Shown piece after piece: positions 1 through 6,438 of a stretch of DNA of 18,638 nt. Position numbers and translations under genes: made by a program. The notes under the pieces are model-generated. The model had not been told where the DNA came from. It did not search any database and saw only the letters and a list, made by a program, of their open reading frames with translations. The first letter of the stretch is position 1, and every line of letters begins with the position of its first letter. This stretch comes from JADJNW01 sp964523725 (lineage in GTDB: Bacteria > Bacteroidota > Bacteroidia > Chitinophagales > Saprospiraceae), in NCBI GenBank assembly GCA_964523725.1, contig CAZGAU010000106.1, positions 1-18,638 on the forward strand. The letters are read 5' to 3'.

Positions 1-1
1 T

Positions 2-406
2 TTTATGATTATTCCATTGAAAGACAAAGCGACGGTTAAAAGAATTCAACCGGATCCAGAATTAATTTACACGATTTCAGAAGTTTACGATTTAATTGGT
101 TTTTATATATTTACACAGGATACAGAAACCCCGGGCAGGGATGCCGGCGCGCGCATGTTCGGTCCTCGCTACAGCATCCCGGAGGAAGCGGCTACCGGCA
201 TGGCGGCCGGCCCCCTGGCTTGTTATTTATATGATATTATGGATGTAAAAAAAGAAACTTTTTTAATCGAGCAGGGGCATTGGATGCCGCAGCCTTCGCC
301 AAGCATCATCACGGTTCGGTTGGAACTGGATAAAAGTGGTAAAATTGAACGACTTTTCGCAGGTGGAAAAGCCAGGCTGAGCCGGGAAATGGTGATTGAT
401 CTTTAA
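2..406 (+). CDS. PhzF-family phenazine biosynthesis-like isomerase/epimerase, C-terminal part (5' truncated)
   Basis: This is the C-terminal half of a PhzF-like protein. The reading frame is open to the left edge, and the first ATG (base 5) sits inside a conserved strand (MIIPLKD), so it is not the real start. The family signature is clear at window residues 46-78: GARMFGP, then PEEAATG and AAGPLACYL, equivalent to the usual ARMFxP...EDPATGSAxGPLxxYL block that closes the second half of the diaminopimelate-epimerase-like fold. PhzF proteins are about 260-300 residues, so roughly half is missing, including the catalytic Glu region of the N-terminal domain. The substrate is unknown: most PhzF homologues outside phenazine clusters have no assigned reaction, and no phz genes are seen here. 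The next gene starts 58 bases downstream on the same strand. Confidence 0.85.
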   Translation, partial: FMIIPLKDKATVKRIQPDPELIYTISEVYDLIGFYIFTQDTETPGRDAGARMFGPRYSIPEEAATGMAAGPLACYLYDIMDVKKETFLIEQGHWMPQPSPSIITVRLELDKSGKIERLFAGGKARLSREMVIDL

Positions 407-426
407 AAAAGGCATCTTTTTGAAAG

Positions 427-454
427 TTCAGTTGTTGTTATAACATCAACTGAA
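427..454. other. Hairpin between the PhzF-like and DsbA-like genes
   Basis: Arms TTCAGTTG (427-434) and CAACTGAA (447-454) pair perfectly. After one T-T mismatch the stem can continue with TGT/ACA around a TATA loop. The structure ends 10 bases before the ATG of the DsbA-like gene and has no U-tract on either strand, so it is not a standard terminator. It may affect translation initiation of that gene or mRNA stability; this is inference. Confidence 0.4.
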
Positions 455-464
455 AAAGCTTTAC

Positions 465-1115
465 ATGAAAGATTACACCATTATTTACATTTATGATGCC
501 TTGTGCGGCTGGTGTTATGGTTTTAGTCCTGTGATGCAGCAAATTCACGAAAAATATAAAGATGAAATGAATTTCACCGTCCTCTCGGGCGGCATGATTA
601 TGGGCGAGCGCGTAGGACCCATCGGCGAGGTAGCCGGATATATCAAACAAGCCTATAAAACGGTGGAAGACCACACCGGTGTTGAATTCGGCGAGGGTTT
701 CCTAAACAATATTCTGGACAAAGGCGAAGCGATCTTTAATTCCTACCCACCGAGCGTGGCACTGACGGTCTTTAAAACCTACCAGCCGGATAATGCGGTA
801 GCTTTTGCCGGTACGCTGCAAAAAGCAATTTACTATGATGGCATTGAACCCGAGGATTTGCAAGCTTATGGTGGATACGCCGCTCAGTTTGGCATTGATG
901 CAGAGGAATTTGTAAATAAAATGCAGGAAGAAAAATTCAAAAATGCCACTTTTGCCGAGTTTCAGCAGGTAGCCGAATGGGGCATTCAGGGATTTCCGAG
1001 TGTAATTATGGCCACGCCTGAAAATCTTTATTTGATCGCCAGAGGGTATATGCCTTTTGAACGGCTGGACGGCACGATTCAGCAGGTGCTGGCAGAGAAA
1101 ATACCATCTGAATAA
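465..1115 (+). CDS. DsbA-family thiol oxidoreductase, CGWC active site, cytosolic
   Basis: A 216-residue thioredoxin-fold protein of the DsbA/FrnE-like group. The redox motif C14-G-W-C17 follows the first beta strand (TIIYIYDALCGWC). The conserved cis-proline is in GFPSV (P178), which normally packs against the active-site disulfide. Between them lies a helical insertion of about 120 residues, as expected for DsbA-like proteins. There is no signal peptide or membrane segment: the first strand begins at residue 4, so the protein probably acts in the cytoplasm as a thiol-disulfide oxidoreductase or isomerase on an unknown partner. ATG 465 places the fold exactly at its usual N-terminus. No TAnnTTTG promoter is seen in the 58-base gap after the PhzF-like gene, so the two may be co-transcribed. 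No known function ties them together. Confidence 0.88.
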   Translation: MKDYTIIYIYDALCGWCYGFSPVMQQIHEKYKDEMNFTVLSGGMIMGERVGPIGEVAGYIKQAYKTVEDHTGVEFGEGFLNNILDKGEAIFNSYPPSVALTVFKTYQPDNAVAFAGTLQKAIYYDGIEPEDLQAYGGYAAQFGIDAEEFVNKMQEEKFKNATFAEFQQVAEWGIQGFPSVIMATPENLYLIARGYMPFERLDGTIQQVLAEKIPSE

Positions 1116-1134
1116 CAAGGAATTGAACAAAATC

Positions 1135-1165
1135 TTGCTTTGCGTTGTAAAAGATTGTATATTTG
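1135..1165 (+). promoter_or_regulatory. Bacteroidota-type promoter of rimP-nusA-infB
   Basis: TTG at 1135-1137, a 20-base spacer, then TATATTTG at 1158-1165, a full match to the Bacteroidota sigma-A consensus (TTG-N(about 20)-TAnnTTTG). Transcription would start near 1170-1172, giving a leader of about 65 bases before the chosen rimP start. Confidence 0.72.
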
Positions 1166-1173
1166 CACCAACG

Positions 1174-1224
1174 ATGGAAAACGACCAGAGGGAACGATTT
1201 GTTCCCTCTTTTTTTTACACGTAA
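1174..1224 (+). CDS. Possible 16-codon leader ORF overlapping the rimP leader hairpin
   Basis: ATG at 1174 opens a 16-codon frame (MENDQRERFVPSFFYT) that ends at TAA 1222-1224, 11 bases before the chosen rimP start. It begins only a few bases after the predicted transcription start, so it would be translated almost leaderless. It runs through the whole hairpin 1187-1209 and its U-tract, so a translating ribosome would disrupt the hairpin. The frame has no run of a single regulatory amino acid, and a frame this short can arise by chance. Conservation is unknown. Confidence 0.22.
   Translation: MENDQRERFVPSFFYT
1187..1216 (+). terminator. Intrinsic-terminator-like hairpin in the rimP leader (candidate attenuator)
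   Basis: AGAGGGAAC (1187-1195) and GTTCCCTCT (1201-1209) form a perfect 9-bp stem with a 5-base loop GATTT. The T run covers 1209-1216. This is a textbook Rho-independent terminator, yet it lies between the promoter and rimP rather than after a gene. In this place it can act as an attenuator for the rimP-nusA-infB operon. It could instead stop transcription arriving from the upstream DsbA-like gene. Confidence 0.65.
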
Positions 1225-1235
1225 TTGAACTGATT

Positions 1236-1709
1236 TTGGAAGCGAGAATCGCCGATTTATTGGAGGAAAAGTTTCAGGAACCGGAATTTGCCGATTGTTT
1301 TCTGATCGATCTCAATTATATTGAAAAGAGCAATAAACTGGAGGTCTTTGTCGACAGCGACAGCGGCGTTACTTTTGAAAAATGCCAGCGGATTAGCCGG
1401 TATCTGGAGTCATTCCTGGATGAAGATCTGATGTTTGGTGATAATTACACCCTGGAAGTTTCTTCTCCCGGGCTCGGCCGACCGCTGAAATTACCGCGCC
1501 AGTATCACAAAAACATAGGTCGTGACGTAGAAGTGACACTCAAGGATGGCAACGTAAAAAAGGGGAAACTGGTGGATGTAACGGATTTTGCGGCCACCGT
1601 AGAAGAACTGGTTGTAACAAAGGAAGGCAAAAAGAAGAAAAAAGAACGGGTGCAAACGATCATTCCGTTTGAAGACATTAAAAAGGCTCTGATCCAAATT
1701 TCTTTTTAA
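1236..1709 (+). CDS. rimP: Ribosome maturation factor RimP
   Basis: RimP helps assemble the 30S subunit. From TTG 1236 the protein is 157 residues, the usual family length, beginning LEARIADLLEEKF. The family signature is visible: a DNYTLEVSSPGLGRPLK segment (linking the N-terminal alpha/beta domain to the C-terminal SH3-like barrel), followed by the barrel itself with GRDVEVTL and GKLVDV, and a Lys-rich loop before IPFEDIKKA. A longer frame reaches back to TTG 1140, but it would begin inside the predicted promoter and translate the leader hairpin into an unrelated Cys-rich peptide, so I reject it. The exact start is uncertain because no ATG lies near; CTG 1230 is an alternative. It is first in the conserved rimP-nusA-infB order, with nusA 78 bases downstream. 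Confidence 0.9.
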   Translation: MEARIADLLEEKFQEPEFADCFLIDLNYIEKSNKLEVFVDSDSGVTFEKCQRISRYLESFLDEDLMFGDNYTLEVSSPGLGRPLKLPRQYHKNIGRDVEVTLKDGNVKKGKLVDVTDFAATVEELVVTKEGKKKKKERVQTIIPFEDIKKALIQISF

Positions 1710-1720
1710 AAAAGGTGTTG

Positions 1721-1766
1721 TTTGTTATTGGTGAAACGGATATTCTGACCCAAACCAAATAACAAA
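1721..1766 (+). other. Stem-loop in the rimP-nusA gap
   Basis: Arms TTTGTTATTGGT (1721-1732) and ACCAAATAACAAA (1754-1766) pair over 12 bp with one bulged A, enclosing a loop of 21 bases. It ends 21 bases before the nusA start. There is no U-tract after it, so it is not an intrinsic terminator. It may be an mRNA processing or stability element, or a site that modulates nusA translation. Confidence 0.4.
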
Positions 1767-1787
1767 TAGCAGATAACAATATTTTGT

Positions 1788-3026
1788 ATGAACTTAGTAG
1801 AAAGCTTTGCTGACTTTAAAGCCGGGAAAAACATAGACCGTCCGACGATGGTGCGTGTACTGGAAGACGTATTTCGCACCCTGATTCGTAAAAAATACGG
1901 CTCGGATGAAAATTTCGATGTCATTGTGAACACAACTACCGGAGACCTTGAACTGTGGCGTGTACGCGAAATCGTACCCGATGGCGAGGTAACCGACGAC
2001 CGTAGTCAGATTTCCATTTCTGAAGCTTTGTCGATCGACGAAGACTATGAGATTGGAGAAGAATGCTACCAACAACTGTTTCTGGAAGACTTTGGGCGTC
2101 GCGCGATCATGGCGGCTCGCCAAACGCTCATTTCCAGGATCATGGAACTCGAAAAAGACGAAGTGTATCGCAAATACAACGAGCGCGTGGGCGATATGGT
2201 GACCGGCGAGGTGAGCCAAGTGATGAAAAAAGAAATCCTACTGCTCGACGATGCTACTGGTAATGAATTGATTATGCCGCGGAGTGAAATGATCAAAGGC
2301 GACTTTTTCCGCAAGGGCGATATGGTACGCGGCGTGATCAGAAAAGTGGAAATGAAAAACAATACACCGGTGGTCATTGTATCTCGTACGGATAATGAAT
2401 TTTTGTCGAAATTACTGGAACAGGAAGTACCGGAAATCGAGGATGGTTTGATTGCCATCAAAAGAATCGTCCGCATTCCGGGCGAGCGTGCCAAAGTGGC
2501 GGTGGAATCATACGATGACCGCATCGACCCGGTGGGCGCCTGCGTGGGTATGAAAGGTTCCAGAATTCATGGTATCGTCCGCGAATTGCGTAACGAAAAC
2601 ATTGACATTGTCAACTATACCAATAACCCAACCCTCTTTATCCAGCGTTCCTTGACTCCGGCAAAAGTGACCAACATTGATCTGGACCTGGATGTAAGAC
2701 GCGCCGCAGTATATCTTGACCCCGATCAGGTATCGCTGGCGATTGGCAAGGGAGGTACGAATATCAAGCTGGCGAGCCAGTTAACCGAATTTGAAATAGA
2801 TGTATTCCGTAATACACAAGAAATTGAAATAGATGACGTTGAACTCGATGAATTCTCTGATGAAATTGACGAATGGGTAATTAATGCTTTCAAATCTATC
2901 GGCTGCGATACCGCGCGCAGCGTACTGGCACTGAGCGTTGATGAACTGATGCGCCGCACTGATTTGGAAGAAGAAACGATCCGCGATGTACGAGCAATTC
3001 TGGAAGCAGAATTCGATGAAGAATAA
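1788..3026 (+). CDS. nusA: Transcription termination/antitermination factor NusA
   Basis: NusA binds RNA polymerase and nascent RNA, and sets pausing, intrinsic termination and antitermination. The protein is 412 residues, normal for Bacteroidota, which lack the acidic repeats of E. coli NusA. Domains in order: N-terminal RNA-polymerase-binding domain (about 1-125, opening MNLVESFADFK); S1 RNA-binding domain (about 133-200); KH1 with GMKGSRI (254-260); KH2 with GKGG (320-323); and a short helix-hairpin-helix-like tail (about 365-410). ATG 1788 fits the phylum's usual N-terminus. It sits between rimP and infB, as in many bacteria. Because NusA alters intrinsic termination, the hairpin at 1187-1216 in its own operon leader is a plausible autoregulatory target. 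Confidence 0.96.
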   Translation: MNLVESFADFKAGKNIDRPTMVRVLEDVFRTLIRKKYGSDENFDVIVNTTTGDLELWRVREIVPDGEVTDDRSQISISEALSIDEDYEIGEECYQQLFLEDFGRRAIMAARQTLISRIMELEKDEVYRKYNERVGDMVTGEVSQVMKKEILLLDDATGNELIMPRSEMIKGDFFRKGDMVRGVIRKVEMKNNTPVVIVSRTDNEFLSKLLEQEVPEIEDGLIAIKRIVRIPGERAKVAVESYDDRIDPVGACVGMKGSRIHGIVRELRNENIDIVNYTNNPTLFIQRSLTPAKVTNIDLDLDVRRAAVYLDPDQVSLAIGKGGTNIKLASQLTEFEIDVFRNTQEIEIDDVELDEFSDEIDEWVINAFKSIGCDTARSVLALSVDELMRRTDLEEETIRDVRAILEAEFDEE

Positions 3027-3040
3027 TAGAGAAAGTCGGG

Positions 3041-3113
3041 AACTCTTTCGAAAAAGTGATTGTTTCAGCCCTCAGGTGAGAGCGCGCCATGATCGTTTTT
3101 TCCGAAAAGAGTT
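3041..3113 (+). other. Long inverted repeat after nusA
   Basis: AACTCTTTCGAAAAA (3041-3055) pairs with TTTTTCCGAAAAGAGTT (3097-3113) across a loop of about 40 bases. Two bases are bulged. It begins 14 bases after the nusA stop and ends just where the weak infB promoter candidate begins (3112). It could be a processing site or a weak terminator before the internal promoter. The pairing was read by eye only. Confidence 0.35.
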
Positions 3114-3143
3114 ACCGACACATGGTTTTTACTTTTATCTTTG
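3112..3143 (+). promoter_or_regulatory. Candidate internal promoter for infB
   Basis: TATCTTTG at 3136-3143 matches TAnnTTTG. The upstream element would be TTA (3112-3114) in place of TTG, with a spacer of 21 bases. Transcription would start near 3149, leaving a leader of about 170 bases before infB. A short GGAAA/TTTCC stem (3148-3152 with 3162-3166) followed by seven T (3168-3174) lies right at that start. The rest of the 3027-3318 gap shows no convincing gene. Confidence 0.42.
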
Positions 3144-3318
3144 CGCCGGAAACGCGAAGATTTTCCATTTTTTTAGTTTGTTTGATAGGCGAAAGCTTTC
3201 AATAATGAACCTTTTGATTTTATTCATCCAAAAAAGATAGTAAGATATGTAAAGGACATCACTATGCATAAGCTTTTTGTCTGTCAACGAGCGTTTGTCA
3301 AAGCATTAAAAACATATA

Positions 3319-6306
3319 ATGACATTACGTTTAGTTAAGATAGCAAAAGAACTCAATGTAGGTACCTCCACCATTGTGGATTATCTAAATAGTCATGGAT
3401 ATGAACTAGAGGATAAACCCACGGCGAAGGTAACTGATGAAATGCACGAGATTCTGCTAAAAGAATTTTCTAAAGATCGGGATATCAAAGAAAAAGCAGA
3501 TCAGCTGATCATTGGTAATCGACCCACTGCAAAAAAAGAATCTACTCCTCCTCCCGCTCCTAAAGTTGAAAAAGCGCCTCCTACTCCCAAAGAGGAACCT
3601 GCCAAGCAGGATTCAACTCCACCTTCTGATGGTAAAAAAGAGGAAGCTCCCGAGGAAAGACCGCGTTTCCTAGCTTCCAGACTAAAGGTGCTTGGTAAAA
3701 TTGACCTGGACAAGAAGGGCAAACCCGAAATCAAAAAAGAAGAGGAAAAGCCCGCAGAACAGCCACCGGTTAAAGAGGAAAAGGTTGAACCCAAGCAGGA
3801 AACTCCAGTAGAAGCCAAGAAAGAAAAAGAAGAGGTAGAAGCTAAAAAGGAGCCGAAACAAGAGCCGGTGGAAGCTAAAAAAACACAAGAGGAACCAACA
3901 AAACCTGAAAAACAACCGGAGTCACAGCCTGAAAAAGTGAAACAAACCACAGAAAAAGAAAAGCAGCCTAAGGCAGAAGAGCCCGTAAAAGAAGATCCCA
4001 AGGAAGCTTCCAAAGCTCCGCAAGTTGAAGAAGAAGTTGTTTCTAATGGTGATAAGGTATTCCGGGCAGAAGCTCCTGAACTCAGAGGGTTGAAAATTTT
4101 GGGTAAAATTGATACCGATAAGTTTAAAAAGCCCAAAAAGAAAAAAGAAAAAGAGAAGGAGAAGCCCAAAACAGAAGCCGTATCAGATAATAAATCGCAG
4201 AAAAGCAAACCTGCTGGGCAGAGTGAATCAGATGATGCCAAGAAAAAACGCAGACGCAAACGTAAAAAGATCACTACAACCACCGACGAAAAACGCAGCG
4301 GAGGCGGAGGTGATAACAGAAGACGCGACCGTGGAGGTGATAATCGCGGAAGAAGTGATGGCAGAGGCCCACGTGACGATAGCAAAGAGGTCTCTCAAAA
4401 AGAGGTAGAAGAAAAAATCAAGGCTACCATGGCCCGTATTTCTGGTGGTGGTAAGAAAAAACGCCAGAAAATGCGTCGTGATAACCGCGAACGTATCCGT
4501 GAACGCCAGGAACAACTTGAGCAGGAAAGAGAAACCGGAAAACTCGAGGTTACAGAATTTGTCTCTGTTTCCGAGTTGGCGAGCCTCATGAATGTAGCGG
4601 TCACGGATGTAATCACTGCTTGTTTGAACCTTGGTGTAATTGTATCGATCAACCAGCGTCTGGACGCGGAAATTATCGAACTGATTGCCGAAGAATTTGG
4701 ACACGAAGTAGAGTTTATCAGTGTTGAAGAACAAACCGAAGAAGAGGAAGAAATCATAGATGATCCGGAAGATCTGGAGCCGCGTGCACCGATCGTAACG
4801 GTGATGGGACACGTTGACCACGGTAAAACTTCTTTGCTTGACTATATCCGCGAAGCAAATGTGGTCTCTGGTGAAGCCGGCGGTATCACCCAGCACATCG
4901 GTGCCTACGAGGTGGAAGTTAATGGCAAGGGTATTACCTTTCTCGATACGCCGGGACACGAAGCGTTTACCGCCATGCGTGCTCGTGGTGCGAAAATTAC
5001 CGATATCGCGGTGATTGTGATCGCTGCTGATGACAGCATCATGCCTCAAACCCGGGAAGCAATCAGCCACGCTCAGGCTGCCAGTGTGCCAATTGTATTT
5101 GCGATCAATAAAATTGATAAAGCTGGCGCCGCGCCTGAAAAAATCAAGCAGGAACTGGCAGGTATGAACCTTCTGGTGGAAGAATGGGGTGGTAAATACC
5201 AATCCCAGGATATTTCGGCTAAGACAGGTTTGAATATCGATTTGCTTTTGGAAAAAATCCTGCTCGAAGCTGAAATCCTGGAATTGCAGGCTAATCCGAA
5301 CCGAATGGCGGTAGGTACTGTGCTGGAAGCTTCCCTGGATAAAGGTCGCGGATATGTTGCCAAAATGCTGGTGCAATATGGTTCGCTAGACATTGGCGAT
5401 TCAATTGTAGCGGGTGAGTATTCCGGTAAGGTAAAAGCGATGTTCAACGAACGGGGCAAGCGTGTTCAATCCGTAGGTCCTTCAACGCCGGTGCTTGTAC
5501 TTGGTTTGAATGGTGCGCCGCAGGCCGGTGAGCGATTCAAGGAAGTAGAAAGCGACCAAGAAGCGCGTCAAATTGCGTCAAAGCGTGCTCAGATTGCCCG
5601 CGAACAAGCCAACCGTGCTACCAAGCGGATCAGTTTGGATGAAATCGGTCGCCGCCTGGCCTTGGGTAACTTCAAGGAATTGAACCTAATCGTTAAAGGT
5701 GATGTGGATGGTTCCGTGGAAGCCTTGTCCGACTCCTTGATCAAGCTGTCTATTGAAACTGTTCAAGTGAATGTTATCCACCGTGCGGTGGGTGCGATTA
5801 CCGAATCCGACGTACTGCTGGCATCCGCATCTGATGCGATCATCATTGGTTTCCAGGTGCGCCCTACGGGTAACTCCCGAAAACTGGCAGAAAAAGAAGG
5901 CGTCCAGATCAAGTTGTACTCGATCATCTACGAAGCAATCGAAGAGATCAAGATGGCGATCGAGGGGATGCTGGAGCCGACGAAAGAGGAAAAGATTATT
6001 GCTCAGGTGGAAGTACGCGAAGTATTCAAAGTCAGCAAAGTGGGTACCATTGCCGGTTGCTATGTACAGGAAGGTAAAATTACCAGAAACACCAGCGTTC
6101 GTATCATTCGCGATGGCATCGTAGTATATCCGACCCGCGAGGGCGCAGCTGCTAAAATTGCTTCGCTCAAGCGTTTTAAAGATGACGTGAAAGAAGTGAA
6201 AACTGGTATGGAGTGCGGTATCGCGATCGAAAATTACAACGATATCAAAGTCGGCGACATTATCGAAGGCTTTGAAATAGTAGAAATCAAGCAGAAGTTG
6301 GCGTAA
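3319..6306 (+). CDS. infB: Translation initiation factor IF-2
   Basis: IF-2 is the GTPase that brings fMet-tRNA to the 30S subunit and promotes 50S joining. At 995 residues it is long, as is usual in Bacteroidota. Domains in order: an IF2_N-like domain (about 3-50, RLVKIAKELNVGTSTIVDYL); a low-complexity Lys/Glu/Pro-rich linker (about 70-300); an Arg/Gly-rich stretch (about 305-350); a second IF2_N domain (about 410-465); the G domain; then domains II-IV. G-domain motifs are GHVDHGKT (497-504), GGIT (521-524), DTPGHE (543-548) and NKID (597-600), all intact. The linker repeats a box, LKVLGKIDLDK near 122 and LKILGKIDTDK near 258. ATG 3319 gives the expected N-terminus. It follows nusA after 292 bases and ends before a stem-loop terminator. 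Confidence 0.97.
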   Translation: MTLRLVKIAKELNVGTSTIVDYLNSHGYELEDKPTAKVTDEMHEILLKEFSKDRDIKEKADQLIIGNRPTAKKESTPPPAPKVEKAPPTPKEEPAKQDSTPPSDGKKEEAPEERPRFLASRLKVLGKIDLDKKGKPEIKKEEEKPAEQPPVKEEKVEPKQETPVEAKKEKEEVEAKKEPKQEPVEAKKTQEEPTKPEKQPESQPEKVKQTTEKEKQPKAEEPVKEDPKEASKAPQVEEEVVSNGDKVFRAEAPELRGLKILGKIDTDKFKKPKKKKEKEKEKPKTEAVSDNKSQKSKPAGQSESDDAKKKRRRKRKKITTTTDEKRSGGGGDNRRRDRGGDNRGRSDGRGPRDDSKEVSQKEVEEKIKATMARISGGGKKKRQKMRRDNRERIRERQEQLEQERETGKLEVTEFVSVSELASLMNVAVTDVITACLNLGVIVSINQRLDAEIIELIAEEFGHEVEFISVEEQTEEEEEIIDDPEDLEPRAPIVTVMGHVDHGKTSLLDYIREANVVSGEAGGITQHIGAYEVEVNGKGITFLDTPGHEAFTAMRARGAKITDIAVIVIAADDSIMPQTREAISHAQAASVPIVFAINKIDKAGAAPEKIKQELAGMNLLVEEWGGKYQSQDISAKTGLNIDLLLEKILLEAEILELQANPNRMAVGTVLEASLDKGRGYVAKMLVQYGSLDIGDSIVAGEYSGKVKAMFNERGKRVQSVGPSTPVLVLGLNGAPQAGERFKEVESDQEARQIASKRAQIAREQANRATKRISLDEIGRRLALGNFKELNLIVKGDVDGSVEALSDSLIKLSIETVQVNVIHRAVGAITESDVLLASASDAIIIGFQVRPTGNSRKLAEKEGVQIKLYSIIYEAIEEIKMAIEGMLEPTKEEKIIAQVEVREVFKVSKVGTIAGCYVQEGKITRNTSVRIIRDGIVVYPTREGAAAKIASLKRFKDDVKEVKTGMECGIAIENYNDIKVGDIIEGFEIVEIKQKLA

Positions 6307-6339
6307 AAACTGCTAATATAAAATATTCCATTTTCAGGT

Positions 6340-6376
6340 GGCTCTTGGATCGTTGATTCAAGAGCTATCTTGTTTT
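6340..6376 (+). terminator. Rho-independent terminator of infB
   Basis: GGCTCTTGGATC (6340-6351) pairs with GATTCAAGAGCT (6355-6366) over 12 positions, two of them G-U, with a minimal 3-base loop. The following ATCTTGTTTT is a moderate U-tract. It lies 33 bases after the infB stop. The tail overlaps the -33 TTG of the next promoter. Confidence 0.7.
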
Positions 6377-6399
6377 AAACCGGTTCTTTCCTATTTTTG
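6370..6399 (+). promoter_or_regulatory. Promoter of the response regulator gene, with AACCGGTT palindrome in the spacer
   Basis: TTG at 6370-6372, a 19-base spacer, then TATTTTTG at 6392-6399, a good Bacteroidota promoter match. The perfect palindrome AACCGGTT (6378-6385) sits between the two elements, a place where a bound protein would block RNA polymerase. It is a possible operator, perhaps for autoregulation; that is inference. The leader would be about 33 bases. Confidence 0.62.
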
Positions 6400-6438
6400 T
6401 ATTACTTAGATTTTTTAAGCATTAATTCATTATAGCTT

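Noticed and set aside
547..620. Apparent missing Cys in CxxC of the first Fe-S motif of the FAD/Fe-S protein (CNGSGDC, protein residues 547-553; DNA near 16967-16990)
   Set aside because: The C-x-G-x-G-x-C form is normal in GlcD/Fe-S fusion proteins of this type, so it is not a defect. The coordinates given here are protein residues.
1140..1235. Longer rimP start at TTG 1140
   Set aside because: It would begin inside the promoter and translate the terminator-like hairpin; the extra 32 residues do not fit the RimP family.
2986..3240. An 84-codon + strand frame across the nusA end and gap
   Set aside because: It overlaps the nusA C-terminus and covers promoter and inverted-repeat elements; the product is of mixed composition with no domain or clear start signal.
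3501..4385. A 294-codon open frame on the - strand
   Set aside because: It is antisense to the Lys/Glu-rich linker of infB and is just the low-complexity Ser/Leu/Phe mirror of that codon usage, with no domain pattern.
4228..5376. A 382-codon open frame on the - strand
   Set aside because: It lies wholly antisense to the conserved G-domain region of infB; its product has no recognisable motif and the + strand frame is certain.
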